Source of the DNA: Legionella longbeachae
GTDB lineage: Bacteria; Pseudomonadota; Gammaproteobacteria; Legionellales; Legionellaceae
Length of the DNA stretch: 64,000 bases
Assembly (NCBI RefSeq): GCF_004283175.1
Contig: NZ_RXNW01000002.1
Location: forward strand, 124,001-188,000
Direction of reading: 5' to 3'
The notes under the pieces: model-generated
The model's database searches: none
What the model was told of the DNA's origin: nothing
The model's input: the letters and a program-made list of their open reading frames with translations, nothing else
Shown: positions 50,471 to 61,414 of the stretch, piece by piece
Numbering within the stretch: position 1 is the stretch's first letter
How the letters are laid out: each line of letters starts with the position of its first letter
Position numbers and translations under genes: made by a program

Positions 50471-50640
50471 AACTTTTTAGAGTAAATAGATACAATTGTA
50501 CAGATTTTTGGAGGCAATAACCATGTTTACATTCTCGTTATATCGATTATTTGGGTGATCATCAATTGTTTCGTCTTGAATTTGTTCAAGAATGGCTTAA
50601 AATCCACATACGAAACAATATATTTATTTTAGAGAATTTC

Positions 50641-52221
50641 ATGTCCGATTTTTATCAGGATTTTAATACAAGACGAACCTTTGCAATTATTTCCCACCCT
50701 GATGCAGGTAAAACTACTGTAACTGAGAAGCTGCTTCTATTTGGGGGTGCAATTCAATTAGCGGGTACTGTTAAAGGGCGCAAGGCAGATAGACATGCCA
50801 CTTCAGACTGGATGGAAATGGAAAAGGAACGAGGTATTTCTATTACTACGTCTGTAATGCAGTTTATACATAATCATCACGTCATGAATTTACTCGATAC
50901 CCCAGGCCACGAGGACTTTTCTGAGGATACTTATCGAACTTTAACTGCGGTAGATTCGGCGCTCATGGTGATTGATGTGGCCAAGGGGGTAGAAGATAGA
51001 ACAGTAAAGTTAATGGAAGTATGTCGTTTACGTGATACTCCAATTATGACTTTTATTAATAAGCTGGACCGTGAAGGCCGTGATCCTATTGATTTGCTCG
51101 ATGAGGTTGAATCTGTTTTGGGGATTCAATGTGCCCCTGTGACCTGGCCTGTTGGTATGGGAAAGCGTTTTAAAGGTATTTATCATCGTTATGAAGATGT
51201 CGTTTACCTTTATCAAGCGGGGAAAAATGCACAAAAACAAGATGCAATGCAGATTAAAGGAATAGACAACCCTCAATTAGATGAGATATTAGGGGAGAGT
51301 GCGCAAGAATTACGTGAGGAAATTGAGCTTGTGAAGGGAGCCTCGCATGAATTTAATTTGCAGGATTATTTGGCAGGAAAAATGACCCCTGTTTATTTTG
51401 GTTCGGCAATTAATAATTTTGGAATCAAAGAGTTACTGGATGATTATGTGCGCTATGCCCCAAGTCCTCAACCAAGAAATGCCCAGGAGCGAGTAGTATC
51501 TCCAAATGAAGAGCCTTTTTCTGGGTTTGTATTTAAAATACAAGCAAATATGGATCCAAAGCACAGGGATCGAATTGCATTTTTACGTATATGCTCCGGA
51601 GCTTATAAAAAAGGGATGAAATTAAGTCACTTGCGTATTGGTAAAGAAATACAAATTTCCAATGCATTGACTTTTATGGCAGGAGATCGATCACATACGG
51701 AAGTGGCCTTGCCGGGAGATATTATCGGGTTACACAATCATGGTACGATTCGGATTGGTGATACCTTTACTCAAGGTGAGCAATTAAAATTTACTGGTAT
51801 TCCTAATTTTGCTCCAGAGCTTTACCGTTTGGTTCGTTTAAAGGATCCTTTAAAGAGCAAGGCTTTACTAAAAGGCTTAATTGAGCTGTCCGAGGAAGGG
51901 GCAACCCAGGTATTTCGACCATTAAACAGCAACCAACTAATCTTAGGTGCGGTAGGAGTATTGCAATTCGATGTTGTTGCTCATCGTTTGAAACATGAAT
52001 ATAAAGTAGATTGTATTTATGAATCAGTTAATGTAGCTTGTGCGCGTTGGGTTTACTCAGATGATGATAAAGCAATGAGTGAATTTCGCACTAAGGCACA
52101 TGATTATTTAGCATTAGATGGAAGCGATGCATTAATGTATCTCGCTCCTACTCGTGTTAATTTAACTATGGCTGAAGAGCGATACCCGAAAATTAAGTTT
52201 CATGCAACTCGAGAGCATTAA
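50641..52221 (+). CDS. prfC: Peptide chain release factor 3
   Basis: A 526-residue GTPase that recycles RF1/RF2 from the ribosome after termination; E. coli RF3 has 529. G-domain motifs: SHPDAGKTT (P-loop), ERGISIT (switch I), [18 protein letters not shown] (switch II) and [11 protein letters not shown] (NKxD). The C-terminal part contains [26 protein letters not shown], typical of RF3. The frame opens 30 codons earlier, but the ATG at 50641 ([21 protein letters not shown]) is the family start. Confidence 0.96.
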   Translation: MSDFYQDFNTRRTFAIISHPDAGKTTVTEKLLLFGGAIQLAGTVKGRKADRHATSDWMEMEKERGISITTSVMQFIHNHHVMNLLDTPGHEDFSEDTYRTLTAVDSALMVIDVAKGVEDRTVKLMEVCRLRDTPIMTFINKLDREGRDPIDLLDEVESVLGIQCAPVTWPVGMGKRFKGIYHRYEDVVYLYQAGKNAQKQDAMQIKGIDNPQLDEILGESAQELREEIELVKGASHEFNLQDYLAGKMTPVYFGSAINNFGIKELLDDYVRYAPSPQPRNAQERVVSPNEEPFSGFVFKIQANMDPKHRDRIAFLRICSGAYKKGMKLSHLRIGKEIQISNALTFMAGDRSHTEVALPGDIIGLHNHGTIRIGDTFTQGEQLKFTGIPNFAPELYRLVRLKDPLKSKALLKGLIELSEEGATQVFRPLNSNQLILGAVGVLQFDVVAHRLKHEYKVDCIYESVNVACARWVYSDDDKAMSEFRTKAHDYLALDGSDALMYLAPTRVNLTMAEERYPKIKFHATREH

Positions 52222-52280
52222 CTCCTTCGTGATAACCTTCATCATGGATACTATTAATCTAAAATTAAAGTGGATTTTTG

Positions 52281-52801
52281 ATGTTTTTTAAAAATAATGA
52301 AGAGATCATATCTCATCTTCTTGATGCAATTAGCAAAATTGATAAAACAAAAGTGCAGGAGATTCTTCAAGAGGTGTCTATTAAAAAATAGACTTAAATA
52401 TACATACAAATAGATTTGTCACACCGTTACATTGGGCAGTTCTTAAGTGTCGTGTAGACACGCAGCACGACATGCTTGAAATAATAGAAGAGCTTTATCA
52501 AACAGAAATAGACCTTAATAAACCTTCAAATGACAGTAAACAATATTACCCACTCCATACAGCGGCTCGTCGTGGTTTACCATTGGTTGTTAATTGGCTT
52601 TTAGAACACGGAGCTGATCCCATGGCTAAAGATGCCTCTAATAAAATACCAATAAATTTTGTATGGTCTGCACTGAATGCAAAAATTTTAGATAAAAATG
52701 ACCAAAATATAGAAAAGAACCGAGAGCAGATTGATCGATTAATAAAAATACGTGATCTTTTAGATAATTATAATACTCTTGATCCATGCTTCATATTATA
52801 A
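52281..52801 (+). pseudogene. Ankyrin-repeat protein gene with a frameshift at an A-run
   Basis: Frame one runs from ATG 52281 (FFKNNEEIISHLLDAISKID...QEVSIKK) to TAG at 52389. The -1 frame continues without a break from about 52385: IDLNIHTNRFVTPLHWAVL, then YYPLHTAARRGLPLVVNWLLEHGADPMAKDA, ending at 52801. TPLHWAV and PLHTAARRG...LLEHGADP are two ankyrin repeats. One extra A in the six-A run at 52383-52388 would join the halves into about 174 residues. A shorter protein could still start at the ATG at 52472. Ankyrin proteins are frequent Legionella effectors. Confidence 0.7.
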
Positions 52802-52914
52802 GTATCTGCTAAAAGAGCGTGTGCTACATGGCTTGAAAAGATTAACCCTATTGCACCATTAAGGCATGGAATGTATTTATATACTGAGTATAGCTATCAG
52901 TTTATCGAACGTCG

Positions 52915-52933
52915 CCCTCCGCAAAGCGGAGGG
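52915..52933. terminator. GC-rich hairpin
   Basis: CCCTCCGC-AAA-GCGGAGGG, a perfect 8-bp stem, between the ankyrin gene and the convergent secreted-protein gene. No long T-run follows, but position and stability suit a bidirectional terminator or a small dispersed repeat. Confidence 0.55.
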
Positions 52934-53000
52934 TCTGGAAAATAATTTGCTGACCATCAGGGGTGTTACCCGAACGATGGGTTTTCTTTGAATTCGTAAA

Positions 53001-53384
53001 TTAGGTCGTACAACTAGCTTTTATTGTATGCTGGCCTAAATTAGTGATTTTCACTTTTGCTCCTGAATCGGCACTAAGTTTCAGAATCTGGTGTGGGTAT
53101 ACAGTAATTTGTAAAACCTGCCCTTTAGATAAAGGAGTCTCATTGACTTTTCCTTGTTTAGCTAATGCTTCTACTAAAAGATCATTATTTTCATCTTCTG
53201 TAATAATTTTACACTTTGCTACTATTGCCCAGTACATAGGATTAGCGAACTCTTGGGGATCATTGCTAGGTAATTCATATTCAATAGTGACTCCTTGTTG
53301 GAGTGCATGACTTTCCATTGCATAAGTATTAGTAGTTAAAGAGGTCATAATACATAATACGCCAAATCCAAATTTTTTTAACAT
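53001..53384 (-). CDS. Hypothetical secreted protein
   Basis: A 127-residue protein with a clear signal peptide (about 1-22, FGFGVLCIMTSLTTNTYA). The mature part of about 105 residues contains two cysteines (in AKCKI and ASCTT) that could pair. It is rich in short beta-type segments (GQVLQITVYPHQILKLSA, AKVKITNLGQHTIKAS), suggesting an all-beta fold. No family recognised. It stands alone. Confidence 0.65.
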   Translation of the reverse strand: MLKKFGFGVLCIMTSLTTNTYAMESHALQQGVTIEYELPSNDPQEFANPMYWAIVAKCKIITEDENNDLLVEALAKQGKVNETPLSKGQVLQITVYPHQILKLSADSGAKVKITNLGQHTIKASCTT

Positions 53385-53790
53385 TAATTCACTCCATAAT
53401 GAAAATTAATAGTCTAAGATACCTTTATTTTGCTTTCATGGCAAATTAATATTCATTAAAAAAATATATGAAAAATATCGGTTATTATTCCACTTTTTAT
53501 CCTGCAAAATGATTCTAAAAATTATGAGGGATATTTTTTTTATGCACCTGCAATCTCTTGATGAGCATGCCGCTTTTTACCGCGACGTATAGCCGATTGT
53601 CTACAGATTCGAGCAATTCGGGGTGGCTTCTGGATCTCTCGGATGATCCTCGGGACGTAATAACATTATATGGACTGACGCGATTAATCTATTTTGATTA
53701 ATTATCGGCTGCATAAGTTTAAATCATTTTCCGTTCCGGGAGCGATCGTATACCTTGACATTAAATGAGTTATACCATGAACAATCTTAT
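53385..53790. other. Intergenic region upstream of secreted-protein gene
   Basis: About 400 bp with no convincing frame. The left 150 bp are AT-rich and should hold the promoter of the 53384 gene; the right part is the 3' flank of pntB. I see no clear RNA gene. Confidence 0.35.
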
Positions 53791-55188
53791 TTATAATGTT
53801 TCTAACGCTTTAGCAATAGATTCGGTCATTGCTTTAGCATCGCCAAAAAGCATGTATGTATTGTCATGATAGAACAAGTCATTTTCTACACCGGCATAGC
53901 CAGGTGCCATACTTCGTTTGACGAATAAAACAGTTTTTGCTTTTTCAACTTCTAAAACAGGCATGCCATAAATGGGCGAGCTTGGATCTGTTTTTGCCGC
54001 AGGATTGGTTATGTCATTTGCTCCAATAATATAGGCGACATCACAACTTGCAAAATCACGATTAATTTCACTTTGTTCAAAAACTCGATCATAAGGAATA
54101 TTGGCTTCCGCAAGCAATACGTTCATATGTCCGGGCATACGACCAGCAACAGGATGAATTGCAAAGCGAACTCTAATATTGCGTTGTTCTAACGCATCTA
54201 CTAATTCTTTGACAGCATGTTGTGCATGTGCCACTGCCATACCATAACCAGGGATAATGATGACATCTTTGGCATTACTTAAAAGAAATGCGGCATCTTC
54301 ACCATTTCCTTGTCGTACTGATCGGGATTCAGTTGTGGCATTGGCTTGCAATTGTTTTTCAGATGTTTGAATACCACCAAAAATTACGTTGAAAATAGAA
54401 CGATTCATTCCTACGCACATGATGTAACTGAGAATTGCTCCACTGGCACCTACTAGTGCCCCAGTAATCACAAGTAAATGATTACTTAAGGTAAATCCAA
54501 TTCCTGCAGCCGCCCATCCAGAGTATGAGTTAAGCATGGAGATTACAACTGGCATATCAGCGCCACCGATAGGGATAATCAGTAATACACCAAGTAAAAA
54601 AGCCAATGCAGCCATAATGCAAAAAAGAGTGAACGTTTGATTTATCAAAAATAAAACAAACAGAACAAGTGTCCCCAACGCGCTCAAAAGGTTGATGGTA
54701 TTATGGTTTGGTAGCTTGATAGGGATCCCAGACATAACTCCTTGTAGTTTCATAAAAGCAATTACAGATCCAGAAAAGGTGATAGCCCCTATAATTAAAC
54801 CAAGGCTCATTTCCACTAGGCTGGCTTTGGCGATTGCGCCAGGGGCGCCTATATGAAAGGAATCAGGGGATAAGAAGGCACAGAATGCAACAAGTACTGC
54901 TGCCATTCCAACCAATGAGTGGAAAGCGGCGACTAATTGTGGAATAGCAGTCATGTTAATTTTAAGGGCAATATAGGTGCCGATTATTCCACCTGCAATC
55001 ATTAAACTTATCAGTAGGAATTGATGATATGTTGAAGGCATCATTAATGTCGAGCCTACTGCGAGAATCATACCCGTAATTCCCAATAGATTTCCTCTTC
55101 TTGCAGAAGCGGGGCTGGCCAGGCCTTTAAGTGCCAAGATAAAACATATTGCTGCTAAAAGATAAAATAAGGGAACCAGGGTCGTCAT
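53791..55188 (-). CDS. pntB: NAD(P) transhydrogenase subunit beta
   Basis: A 465-residue inner-membrane subunit that, with PntA, uses proton motive force to make NADPH from NADH. The first half has about nine hydrophobic helices (VAAFHSLVGMAAVLVAF; PVVISMLNSYSGWAAAGIGF). The C-terminal NADP-binding domain III has IIPGYGMAVAHAQHAV, IHPVAGRMPGHMNVLLAEA and VIGANDITNPAAKTDPSSPI. Last gene of a pntAA-pntAB-pntB operon. Confidence 0.96.
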   Translation of the reverse strand: MTTLVPLFYLLAAICFILALKGLASPASARRGNLLGITGMILAVGSTLMMPSTYHQFLLISLMIAGGIIGTYIALKINMTAIPQLVAAFHSLVGMAAVLVAFCAFLSPDSFHIGAPGAIAKASLVEMSLGLIIGAITFSGSVIAFMKLQGVMSGIPIKLPNHNTINLLSALGTLVLFVLFLINQTFTLFCIMAALAFLLGVLLIIPIGGADMPVVISMLNSYSGWAAAGIGFTLSNHLLVITGALVGASGAILSYIMCVGMNRSIFNVIFGGIQTSEKQLQANATTESRSVRQGNGEDAAFLLSNAKDVIIIPGYGMAVAHAQHAVKELVDALEQRNIRVRFAIHPVAGRMPGHMNVLLAEANIPYDRVFEQSEINRDFASCDVAYIIGANDITNPAAKTDPSSPIYGMPVLEVEKAKTVLFVKRSMAPGYAGVENDLFYHDNTYMLFGDAKAMTESIAKALETL

Positions 55189-55241
55189 GAGAAATCATCC
55201 TTAATTTACTGCTCTGTTGTAAGTAAGATAAAATTTTTATT

Positions 55242-55538
55242 CTATTTTTTATACATCCGTAGCATGCGCTGTGTTACCACAAAACCACCAAAAATGTTAA
55301 TTGAGGTAATAAATATAGCTAAGCCACCTATCCAGGTTATTTTTCCCATGAATTGACTTCCTGCAGCAATGAGGGCACCTAAAACAATAATACTGGATAT
55401 TGCATTGGTTACAGACATTAAAGGGGTATGGAGTGCTGGGGTAACTTTCCAAACCACGTAATATCCGACAAAACAGGCTAATACAAAAATAGTGAGTATC
55501 GCAATATAGGGGTTTCCTAAACTATTCATTTCATGCAT
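55242..55538 (-). CDS. pntAB: NAD(P) transhydrogenase subunit alpha, membrane part
   Basis: A 98-residue protein with three hydrophobic helices ([53 protein letters not shown]), the membrane piece that in E. coli is fused to PntA but in many bacteria is a separate gene. AAGGAG precedes the ATG at 55538, so the 25-codon extension is rejected. It overlaps the pntAA stop by 8 bp. Confidence 0.92.
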   Translation of the reverse strand: MHEMNSLGNPYIAILTIFVLACFVGYYVVWKVTPALHTPLMSVTNAISSIIVLGALIAAGSQFMGKITWIGGLAIFITSINIFGGFVVTQRMLRMYKK

Positions 55539-56664
55539 TTTGAGTCTCCTTTCTGACCTGAAACGGTAGGTATTGATTTTGATGGCAAAGCACTGCTTGT
55601 TGGATAATTTCATCGTTGGGGTTTAATGTGATTTCAGGAGGCGTTGCGGCCAGGAGATGAATAAGATGAACTAAATTATTTGCATAGAGTTCGCTTGCCG
55701 TTGCTGGGACCAGTCCTGCCAGGTTACTGAAACCGATGATGGTTACTTCCCCATGTTTGATGGTTTTATCAATAACACTTACTTCACAATTTCCACCCCG
55801 AGAAGTTGCGAGATCAACGACAACTGATCCGGGTTTCATTTGTTCTATAGTGTGTTTATACAATAAAACGGGTGCTTTACGACCAGGAATTAATGCTGTT
55901 GAAATCACAATATCAGATAATTTAGCGTATTGGTCAATAAGCTCTGCTTGTAACTTTTTATATTCTTCGCTTACTTCAGAGGCATAACCACCTTTTGTTT
56001 CACTGTCGTGCTCTTGGTTGACTTCTATAAATTCAGCCCCCAAACTTTCAACTTGTTCCTTTGCAGCACGCCGTACATCAAATGCATAAACTACAGCCCC
56101 TAAGCGTTTGGCTGTGGCTATGGCTTGTAAGCCTGCTACACCTGCACCAAGAACAAGTACTTTAGCAGGTTGAATCATTCCCGCTGCGGTCATCATCATT
56201 GGGATAGCTCGATTAAATTGAGTACTTGCTTCCAGAACAGCTCTATATCCTGCTAAATTGGCTTGAGATGAGAGACTGTCCATGCTTTGAGCCCGGCTGA
56301 TACGAGGAATAAGATTCATTGACAACAATGTAATTTGCTTTTCTTTACACCAAGAGATTAAGTGACTGTGTGGATCATTATCAATATGACCAATGACAAT
56401 AGCACCCTGTGATAAACCTTCCAGCTCTTCGGAGTTGGGTTCATTAATGCACAGAAGAATGTTCGCATTTGTAAGAATATTTTTCTTACTGTCGCTGATA
56501 GTTACTCCAACTTGTTCATAATCGTGATCTCCAAAACCTGCCGCCAGGCCAGCATTTTTTTCTAAGCTGACTTCAAATCCAGATTTTATGAGTTGTTTCG
56601 CTGAGTTAGGCGTAATCGCTACTCGAGTTTCATTTCCTGCTGCATGTAAGGTTGCAATGATCAT
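55531..56664 (-). CDS. pntAA: NAD(P) transhydrogenase subunit alpha, NAD-binding part
   Basis: A 377-residue cytoplasmic NAD(H)-binding subunit (domain I), related to alanine dehydrogenase. Signatures: [47 protein letters not shown], and [22 protein letters not shown] (Rossmann). AAAGGA lies before the ATG at 56664, preferred over a start 14 codons upstream. It is the first gene of the pnt operon, 130 bp after the truncated kdpD. Confidence 0.95.
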   Translation of the reverse strand: MIIATLHAAGNETRVAITPNSAKQLIKSGFEVSLEKNAGLAAGFGDHDYEQVGVTISDSKKNILTNANILLCINEPNSEELEGLSQGAIVIGHIDNDPHSHLISWCKEKQITLLSMNLIPRISRAQSMDSLSSQANLAGYRAVLEASTQFNRAIPMMMTAAGMIQPAKVLVLGAGVAGLQAIATAKRLGAVVYAFDVRRAAKEQVESLGAEFIEVNQEHDSETKGGYASEVSEEYKKLQAELIDQYAKLSDIVISTALIPGRKAPVLLYKHTIEQMKPGSVVVDLATSRGGNCEVSVIDKTIKHGEVTIIGFSNLAGLVPATASELYANNLVHLIHLLAATPPEITLNPNDEIIQQAVLCHQNQYLPFQVRKETQNA

Positions 56665-56794
56665 GAGTAAATCCTTTTTACCTAGATAACCATTATCGTA
56701 TTGCAATTTAGAAATATTTTCCAGACTAAGGTGTACAGTAATGGTGTTAAGTTAAGATTAGTAACTATGGATTCAAAGTTCCATGTTTTCTAAT

Positions 56795-58756
56795 TTATGC
56801 TTTATTTTTATGCGACTCTTCCTGTAAGCTATCCACTTCAATAGCTAGGGCCATTTGATTGGCACACGATTCTAAAAGCTGTATTTTTTCCGGTGTAGCC
56901 CACTCGTCACTGTTGAAAGGTTGAATCCTTAATACACCTATAGTACCTCGGGAGCCGAGCAAAGGGATAAATATGGCAGTAGAAAAAGATAGCGTGTCAG
57001 TTCCTAGTCCTGCTTTTTGACCTAACTCATATACCCATTGAGCGATACTGTATTCTTTATCATCCAATTCTTGATGGGATTTGGAGCGCGCGCGAATCAC
57101 TAAGCGTGTATCTTTAGGCAGTAATGCAATAATTTCACAATGAAAAATTTCGGAAATATAATTAATTCCAGTTCTAAGAAGTCGGACTATTCCCCGTGTT
57201 CTCGATAACCTTCGGCTTAAAGTATATAAAGTAGACGTTTGATATTCGGCAAGGCGTGCTATCTCTGATTGACGCCGAGTAACCAATGTAAGCTGGCAAA
57301 TAATAACTGCTATAACGAGCATCATCACGAGATTGAAAATATAATCTGCATCATTAGGTAAAAAACTGTAGTAAGGAGGAACAAAGAAAAAATCGTACGC
57401 TAAAAGACTGAGAAAAATCCCTGAAATTGTGGGGCCGGTACGTCCCAGTGAGGCAATAGCAATCATGCCTATTAAATAAACCATGATTAAGTTTGCATCT
57501 GGTACTAATGAATAAAGCAAAAAATTGAATAGTGTTGTCACAGAAACAATACTGATCGATAAGAAATAGGGAAACCAGGAGGTAAGGGGTTTATTGAGCG
57601 CTTTCTTTTGCGGCTTCTTGGCCATTTCAGTTATGGTATATACATCAATGTCACTGCTATAACGCAAAACCTCATCGGCTAAGCTACGAGCGAAAAAATT
57701 TCTCCACCGCGTTTGAATTCTTTTATTTATCATAATTAAAGTAACATTTTGCTCACGGGCGAAATTAAGAATTTCTTTAACAAGATCGTATCCCATTAAT
57801 ATATGGGTTTCAGCACCTAGTTGCTCGGCAAAAAACAGGTTTTTTATCGCTTGGTTACGTTGTGTTCTTGATAGTTGCGTTCGAGGAGAATCGACATAAA
57901 CAGCCATCCAGTCTGCTTGAAAACTCGTTGCTATTTTTTTTGCAGAGCGGATTAATTTATGGGATTCTGGTCCTGGCCCCACACAAACGAGAATTTTTTC
58001 CATGATGTGCCAGATGCTCTTTATCCCTTGCCCTTGTCTATATAGAAGTACTTGAGTATTAACCCGCTTTGCTAATGTGCGTAATGCGAGTTCACGTAAT
58101 GCCATTAAGTTACCTTTACGAAAATAAAATTCTGCAGCCAATTGCGCCTGTTTGGGGACATAAACCTTTCCCTCTGCCAAACGTTTTAACAAATCTTCTG
58201 GTGCCAGGTCGACTAGTTCAATGGTATTCGCACTTTCAATCATGAAATCAGGAACAGTTTCTTGGACAGGTGCATGTATAATTTGGGAAACATCATTATT
58301 TAAGCTTTCTATGTGTTGCACATTTAAAGTAGTATATACATCAATTCCACGATCCAGCAGTTCTTTAATGTCTTGCCATCGTTTCTTATGCCGTACACCG
58401 GTAACATTTGTGTGCGCCATTTCATCCATAATTATTAACCCAGGGTTTCTTTTTAGAGCAGCATCCAAATCAAATTCTTGTAGTTTTTTGCCATGATAAT
58501 CAATAGTTACTTTCGGTAGAATCACGAAGTTTTTGAGTATCTCCACAATTTCTGATCGGCCATGTGATTCAACAATACCTACAATAATATCTAATCCTTT
58601 TGCTTGCTCTTCTAATGCTTCATGAAGCATGGAGTGAGTTTTTCCCACGCCAGGAGCAGCTCCAAGAAAGATTTTGAGTTTACCTCGCTGTTGTTGTTTT
58701 TCTTCTTCGAGCACTTGTTGCAATAACGCATTAGGATTGGGACGTGAATCATTCAT
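56795..58756 (-). CDS. kdpD: KdpD-like sensor lacking the histidine-kinase core
   Basis: A 653-residue protein with all KdpD sensory modules: the N-terminal KdpD domain with Walker-type FLGAAPGVGKTHSML and MDEMAHTN (to about 230), a universal-stress domain (about 250-370, CVGPGPESHKLIR), four membrane helices (DUF4118, about 400-500) and a GAF domain (about 520-640). It then stops. HisKA and HATPase domains, which occupy the last 230 or so residues of the 894-residue E. coli KdpD, are absent, and the following 130 bp encode nothing similar. No kdpE follows. It overlaps kdpC by 8 bp. It may regulate by a non-kinase route or bind a separate kinase. Confidence 0.88.
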   Translation of the reverse strand: MNDSRPNPNALLQQVLEEEKQQQRGKLKIFLGAAPGVGKTHSMLHEALEEQAKGLDIIVGIVESHGRSEIVEILKNFVILPKVTIDYHGKKLQEFDLDAALKRNPGLIIMDEMAHTNVTGVRHKKRWQDIKELLDRGIDVYTTLNVQHIESLNNDVSQIIHAPVQETVPDFMIESANTIELVDLAPEDLLKRLAEGKVYVPKQAQLAAEFYFRKGNLMALRELALRTLAKRVNTQVLLYRQGQGIKSIWHIMEKILVCVGPGPESHKLIRSAKKIATSFQADWMAVYVDSPRTQLSRTQRNQAIKNLFFAEQLGAETHILMGYDLVKEILNFAREQNVTLIMINKRIQTRWRNFFARSLADEVLRYSSDIDVYTITEMAKKPQKKALNKPLTSWFPYFLSISIVSVTTLFNFLLYSLVPDANLIMVYLIGMIAIASLGRTGPTISGIFLSLLAYDFFFVPPYYSFLPNDADYIFNLVMMLVIAVIICQLTLVTRRQSEIARLAEYQTSTLYTLSRRLSRTRGIVRLLRTGINYISEIFHCEIIALLPKDTRLVIRARSKSHQELDDKEYSIAQWVYELGQKAGLGTDTLSFSTAIFIPLLGSRGTIGVLRIQPFNSDEWATPEKIQLLESCANQMALAIEVDSLQEESHKNKA

Positions 58757-59339
58757 GAGTAGTCCTTACATGATCTAGGGCCAAGTTAAGCTCCAGTACG
58801 TTAATACGCGGCTCTCCCAAAAAATATAGAGTTCTTTTTTTTATAAGTTGATTTACCAATGTTATTATTTCTTGTTCGGAAATATTACGTGCTTTAGCAA
58901 TTCGAGGAATCTGATAAAAAGCTGCTTGGGGGCTAATTTCCGGATCAAGGCCGCTTGCAGAGGCAGTTACCAGGTCAACAGGAATTAAAATCAATTTATT
59001 TTCAAATTGATGAAGAGTTGCCACTCTTCTTTTGACTATATCCAAAAACTCAGGGTTTAACGGCCCCATGTTCGATCCTGAAGAACTTGCTGAGTTATAA
59101 GGAAATGGAGTGGTTGCAGAGGGGCGTCCCCAAAAGTAATTAGGTGCATCAAAATATTGCCCAATTAATGCAGAACCAATGGGTTTATCCTGATATTTGA
59201 TTATGCTGCCGTTTGCCTGGAATGGAAACAATACTTGAGCAATAAGAGTAGTTACAACAGGGTATAGAAGACCTGTAAGTAGCGAAATAACGAGTAAAAA
59301 AAATAAAGATATTTTTATTTGTTTGAAGAGTTCCATCAT
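58749..59339 (-). CDS. kdpC: Potassium-transporting ATPase subunit C
   Basis: A 196-residue single-span subunit that assists ATP binding by KdpB. An N-terminal membrane helix (ISLFFLLVISLLTGLLYPVV) precedes the periplasmic domain with GSALIGQ, YFWGRPSAT and the conserved LVTASASGLDPEISPQAA. Length is usual (about 190). Two ATGs stand at 59339 and 59336. Located between kdpB (5-bp gap) and kdpD (8-bp overlap). Confidence 0.95.
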   Translation of the reverse strand: MMELFKQIKISLFFLLVISLLTGLLYPVVTTLIAQVLFPFQANGSIIKYQDKPIGSALIGQYFDAPNYFWGRPSATTPFPYNSASSSGSNMGPLNPEFLDIVKRRVATLHQFENKLILIPVDLVTASASGLDPEISPQAAFYQIPRIAKARNISEQEIITLVNQLIKKRTLYFLGEPRINVLELNLALDHVRTTHE

Positions 59340-59344
59340 TATTT

Positions 59345-61414
59345 TTATCCTGTTAAGCCCACTAAAGTTAAGAGCAGATCTATTATTTTGATGCCGATAA
59401 ATGGAATAATTAATCCACCAAAGCCATAAATGATCACATTGTTTCGTAAAAGCTGAGCGGCAGGAAGGCGCTTGTATTTCACCCCATGTAATGCTAAAGG
59501 AATGAGAAAAATAATAATAGTCGCATTAAAAATGACTGCAGAAAGAATAGCACTTTGAGGAGTTGTCAGATGCATGATATTTAAAATATTAAGTTCTGGA
59601 TAGGTGCTTGAAAACGCCGCAGGCAAAATCGCAAAATATTTAGCAATATCATTGGCTATGCTAAAAGTAGTGAGTGAACCACGAGTCATTAGTAATTGTT
59701 TTCCAATTTCCACCACTTCAATTAATTTGGTTGGGTTTGAATCTAAATCGACTAAGTTACCCGCTTCTTTTGCAGCCTGTGTTCCTGAATTCATTGCGAC
59801 CGCAACATCTGCTTGAGCTAGAGCTGGGGCATCATTAGTTCCATCGCCAGTCATTGCTACCAGATGTCCCTCGGCTTGTAACTCACGAATTAATTTAAGT
59901 TTGTCTTCGGGCTTGGCATTGGCCAGAAAATCATCTACTCCTGCTTCACCTGCAATTGAAGCAGCGGTAAGCGGATTATCTCCAGTAACCATAATTGTTT
60001 TAATGCCCATTTGTCTTAATTGGGCAAACCGTTCTCGAATACCCCCTTTAATAATATCCTTAAGGCGAATAATACCGAGTACTTTTTGATTTTCGACAAC
60101 AACCAATGCTGTATTTCCTTGTCGCGAAATAATTTCGACATTTTTTTGTACATTTTCGGGAATAATACTACCTAACTGATTGATATACTCTTTGATTGCT
60201 TCAAACGAGCCTTTACGAATTTGTCTGTTTCCAACATTTGCGCCACTCATGCGCGTTTGGGCTGTAAAAGGAATAAAGGTTGCATTGAGTTTCCCAAGCT
60301 CCCTGCCACGTAACTTATATTTTCTTTTGGCTAAAATAACAATACTACGTCCTTCTGGGGTTTCATCTGCGAGTGATGCTAATTGAGCTGCATCAGCCAA
60401 TTCATTGATGCTGACACCTTCAGCAGGGATAAATTCCGTAGCTTGGCGATTTCCTAAAGTAATGGTACCTGTTTTATCCAGTAATAAAACATCAATATCT
60501 CCTGCAGCTTCAACTGCACGTCCAGATAAAGCAATAACATTAGCCTGTATCATTCTATCCATGCCTGAAATACCAATCGCGGAAAGTAACCCCCCGATTG
60601 TAGTTGGAGCTAAACATACAAAAAGAGCAATAAGCACTGTTATGGAAATGACCTGGCCTGATTTGGTTATAAATACACTAAAAATAGAGAAAGACAGCAG
60701 GGTGCTACACACTACCAGGAATACAATGGTTAATGCAGCGAGTAAAATAGTCAGCGCGAGCTCATTAGGTGTTTTTTGACGTTTTGAACCCTCCACCAAG
60801 GCAATCATTCGATCTAAAAATGTTTCCCCGGGATTAGAAGTGATGCGTATGATTAACCAATCAGAGATGACTTGGGTACCTCCAGTTACCGCGCTACGAT
60901 CGCCTCCACCTTCCCTGATGACTGGTGCGCTTTCGCCTGTGATGGCACTTTCATTAACAGAGGCAATACCTTCAATAACTTCACCATCACTGGGGATGAA
61001 ATCGCCTGCTTCGACTAATACCAGATCATCCGTGCGTAATTGGCCTGAAGTGACCAGGGTATATTTTGCATTTTTAGAGGCTTTTGTTAATTTTTTTGCT
61101 TGAATATCATGTCGTGCTCGACGTAATTCTTGCGCTTGGGCTTTACCTCGACCCTCTGCCATTGCCTCAGCAAAGTTAGCAAACAGGAGTGTAAACCAGA
61201 GACATAAGGTAACTGCTAAAATAAAAAGGCTAGGTGCCTCTCCTTTCCCTAAAAGTGATTGTAAAAAAAGTATAGTGGTAATAATTGATCCTACATATAC
61301 AGTAAACATCACCGGATTTTTAATTTGTGTGCTTGGTTTGAGTTTGAGAAATGCATCGACCAAGGCAACTTTAATGATGTTAAAATCCCATATTGAATGT
61401 AATTTAGTAGCCAT
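59345..61414 (-). CDS. kdpB: Potassium-transporting ATPase subunit B
   Basis: A 689-residue P-type ATPase subunit that powers KdpA. The phosphorylated aspartate lies in [13 protein letters not shown]; actuator [11 protein letters not shown]; nucleotide domain with AQTRMSG; and hinge [25 protein letters not shown]. About seven membrane helices. Length equals E. coli KdpB (682) within a few residues. It overlaps the kdpA stop by 11 bp. Confidence 0.97.
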   Translation of the reverse strand: MATKLHSIWDFNIIKVALVDAFLKLKPSTQIKNPVMFTVYVGSIITTILFLQSLLGKGEAPSLFILAVTLCLWFTLLFANFAEAMAEGRGKAQAQELRRARHDIQAKKLTKASKNAKYTLVTSGQLRTDDLVLVEAGDFIPSDGEVIEGIASVNESAITGESAPVIREGGGDRSAVTGGTQVISDWLIIRITSNPGETFLDRMIALVEGSKRQKTPNELALTILLAALTIVFLVVCSTLLSFSIFSVFITKSGQVISITVLIALFVCLAPTTIGGLLSAIGISGMDRMIQANVIALSGRAVEAAGDIDVLLLDKTGTITLGNRQATEFIPAEGVSINELADAAQLASLADETPEGRSIVILAKRKYKLRGRELGKLNATFIPFTAQTRMSGANVGNRQIRKGSFEAIKEYINQLGSIIPENVQKNVEIISRQGNTALVVVENQKVLGIIRLKDIIKGGIRERFAQLRQMGIKTIMVTGDNPLTAASIAGEAGVDDFLANAKPEDKLKLIRELQAEGHLVAMTGDGTNDAPALAQADVAVAMNSGTQAAKEAGNLVDLDSNPTKLIEVVEIGKQLLMTRGSLTTFSIANDIAKYFAILPAAFSSTYPELNILNIMHLTTPQSAILSAVIFNATIIIFLIPLALHGVKYKRLPAAQLLRNNVIIYGFGGLIIPFIGIKIIDLLLTLVGLTG

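Noticed and set aside
50551-50640. 30-codon N-terminal extension of release factor 3
   Set aside because: The family begins just before the [14 protein letters not shown]-loop; the ATG at 50641 fits.
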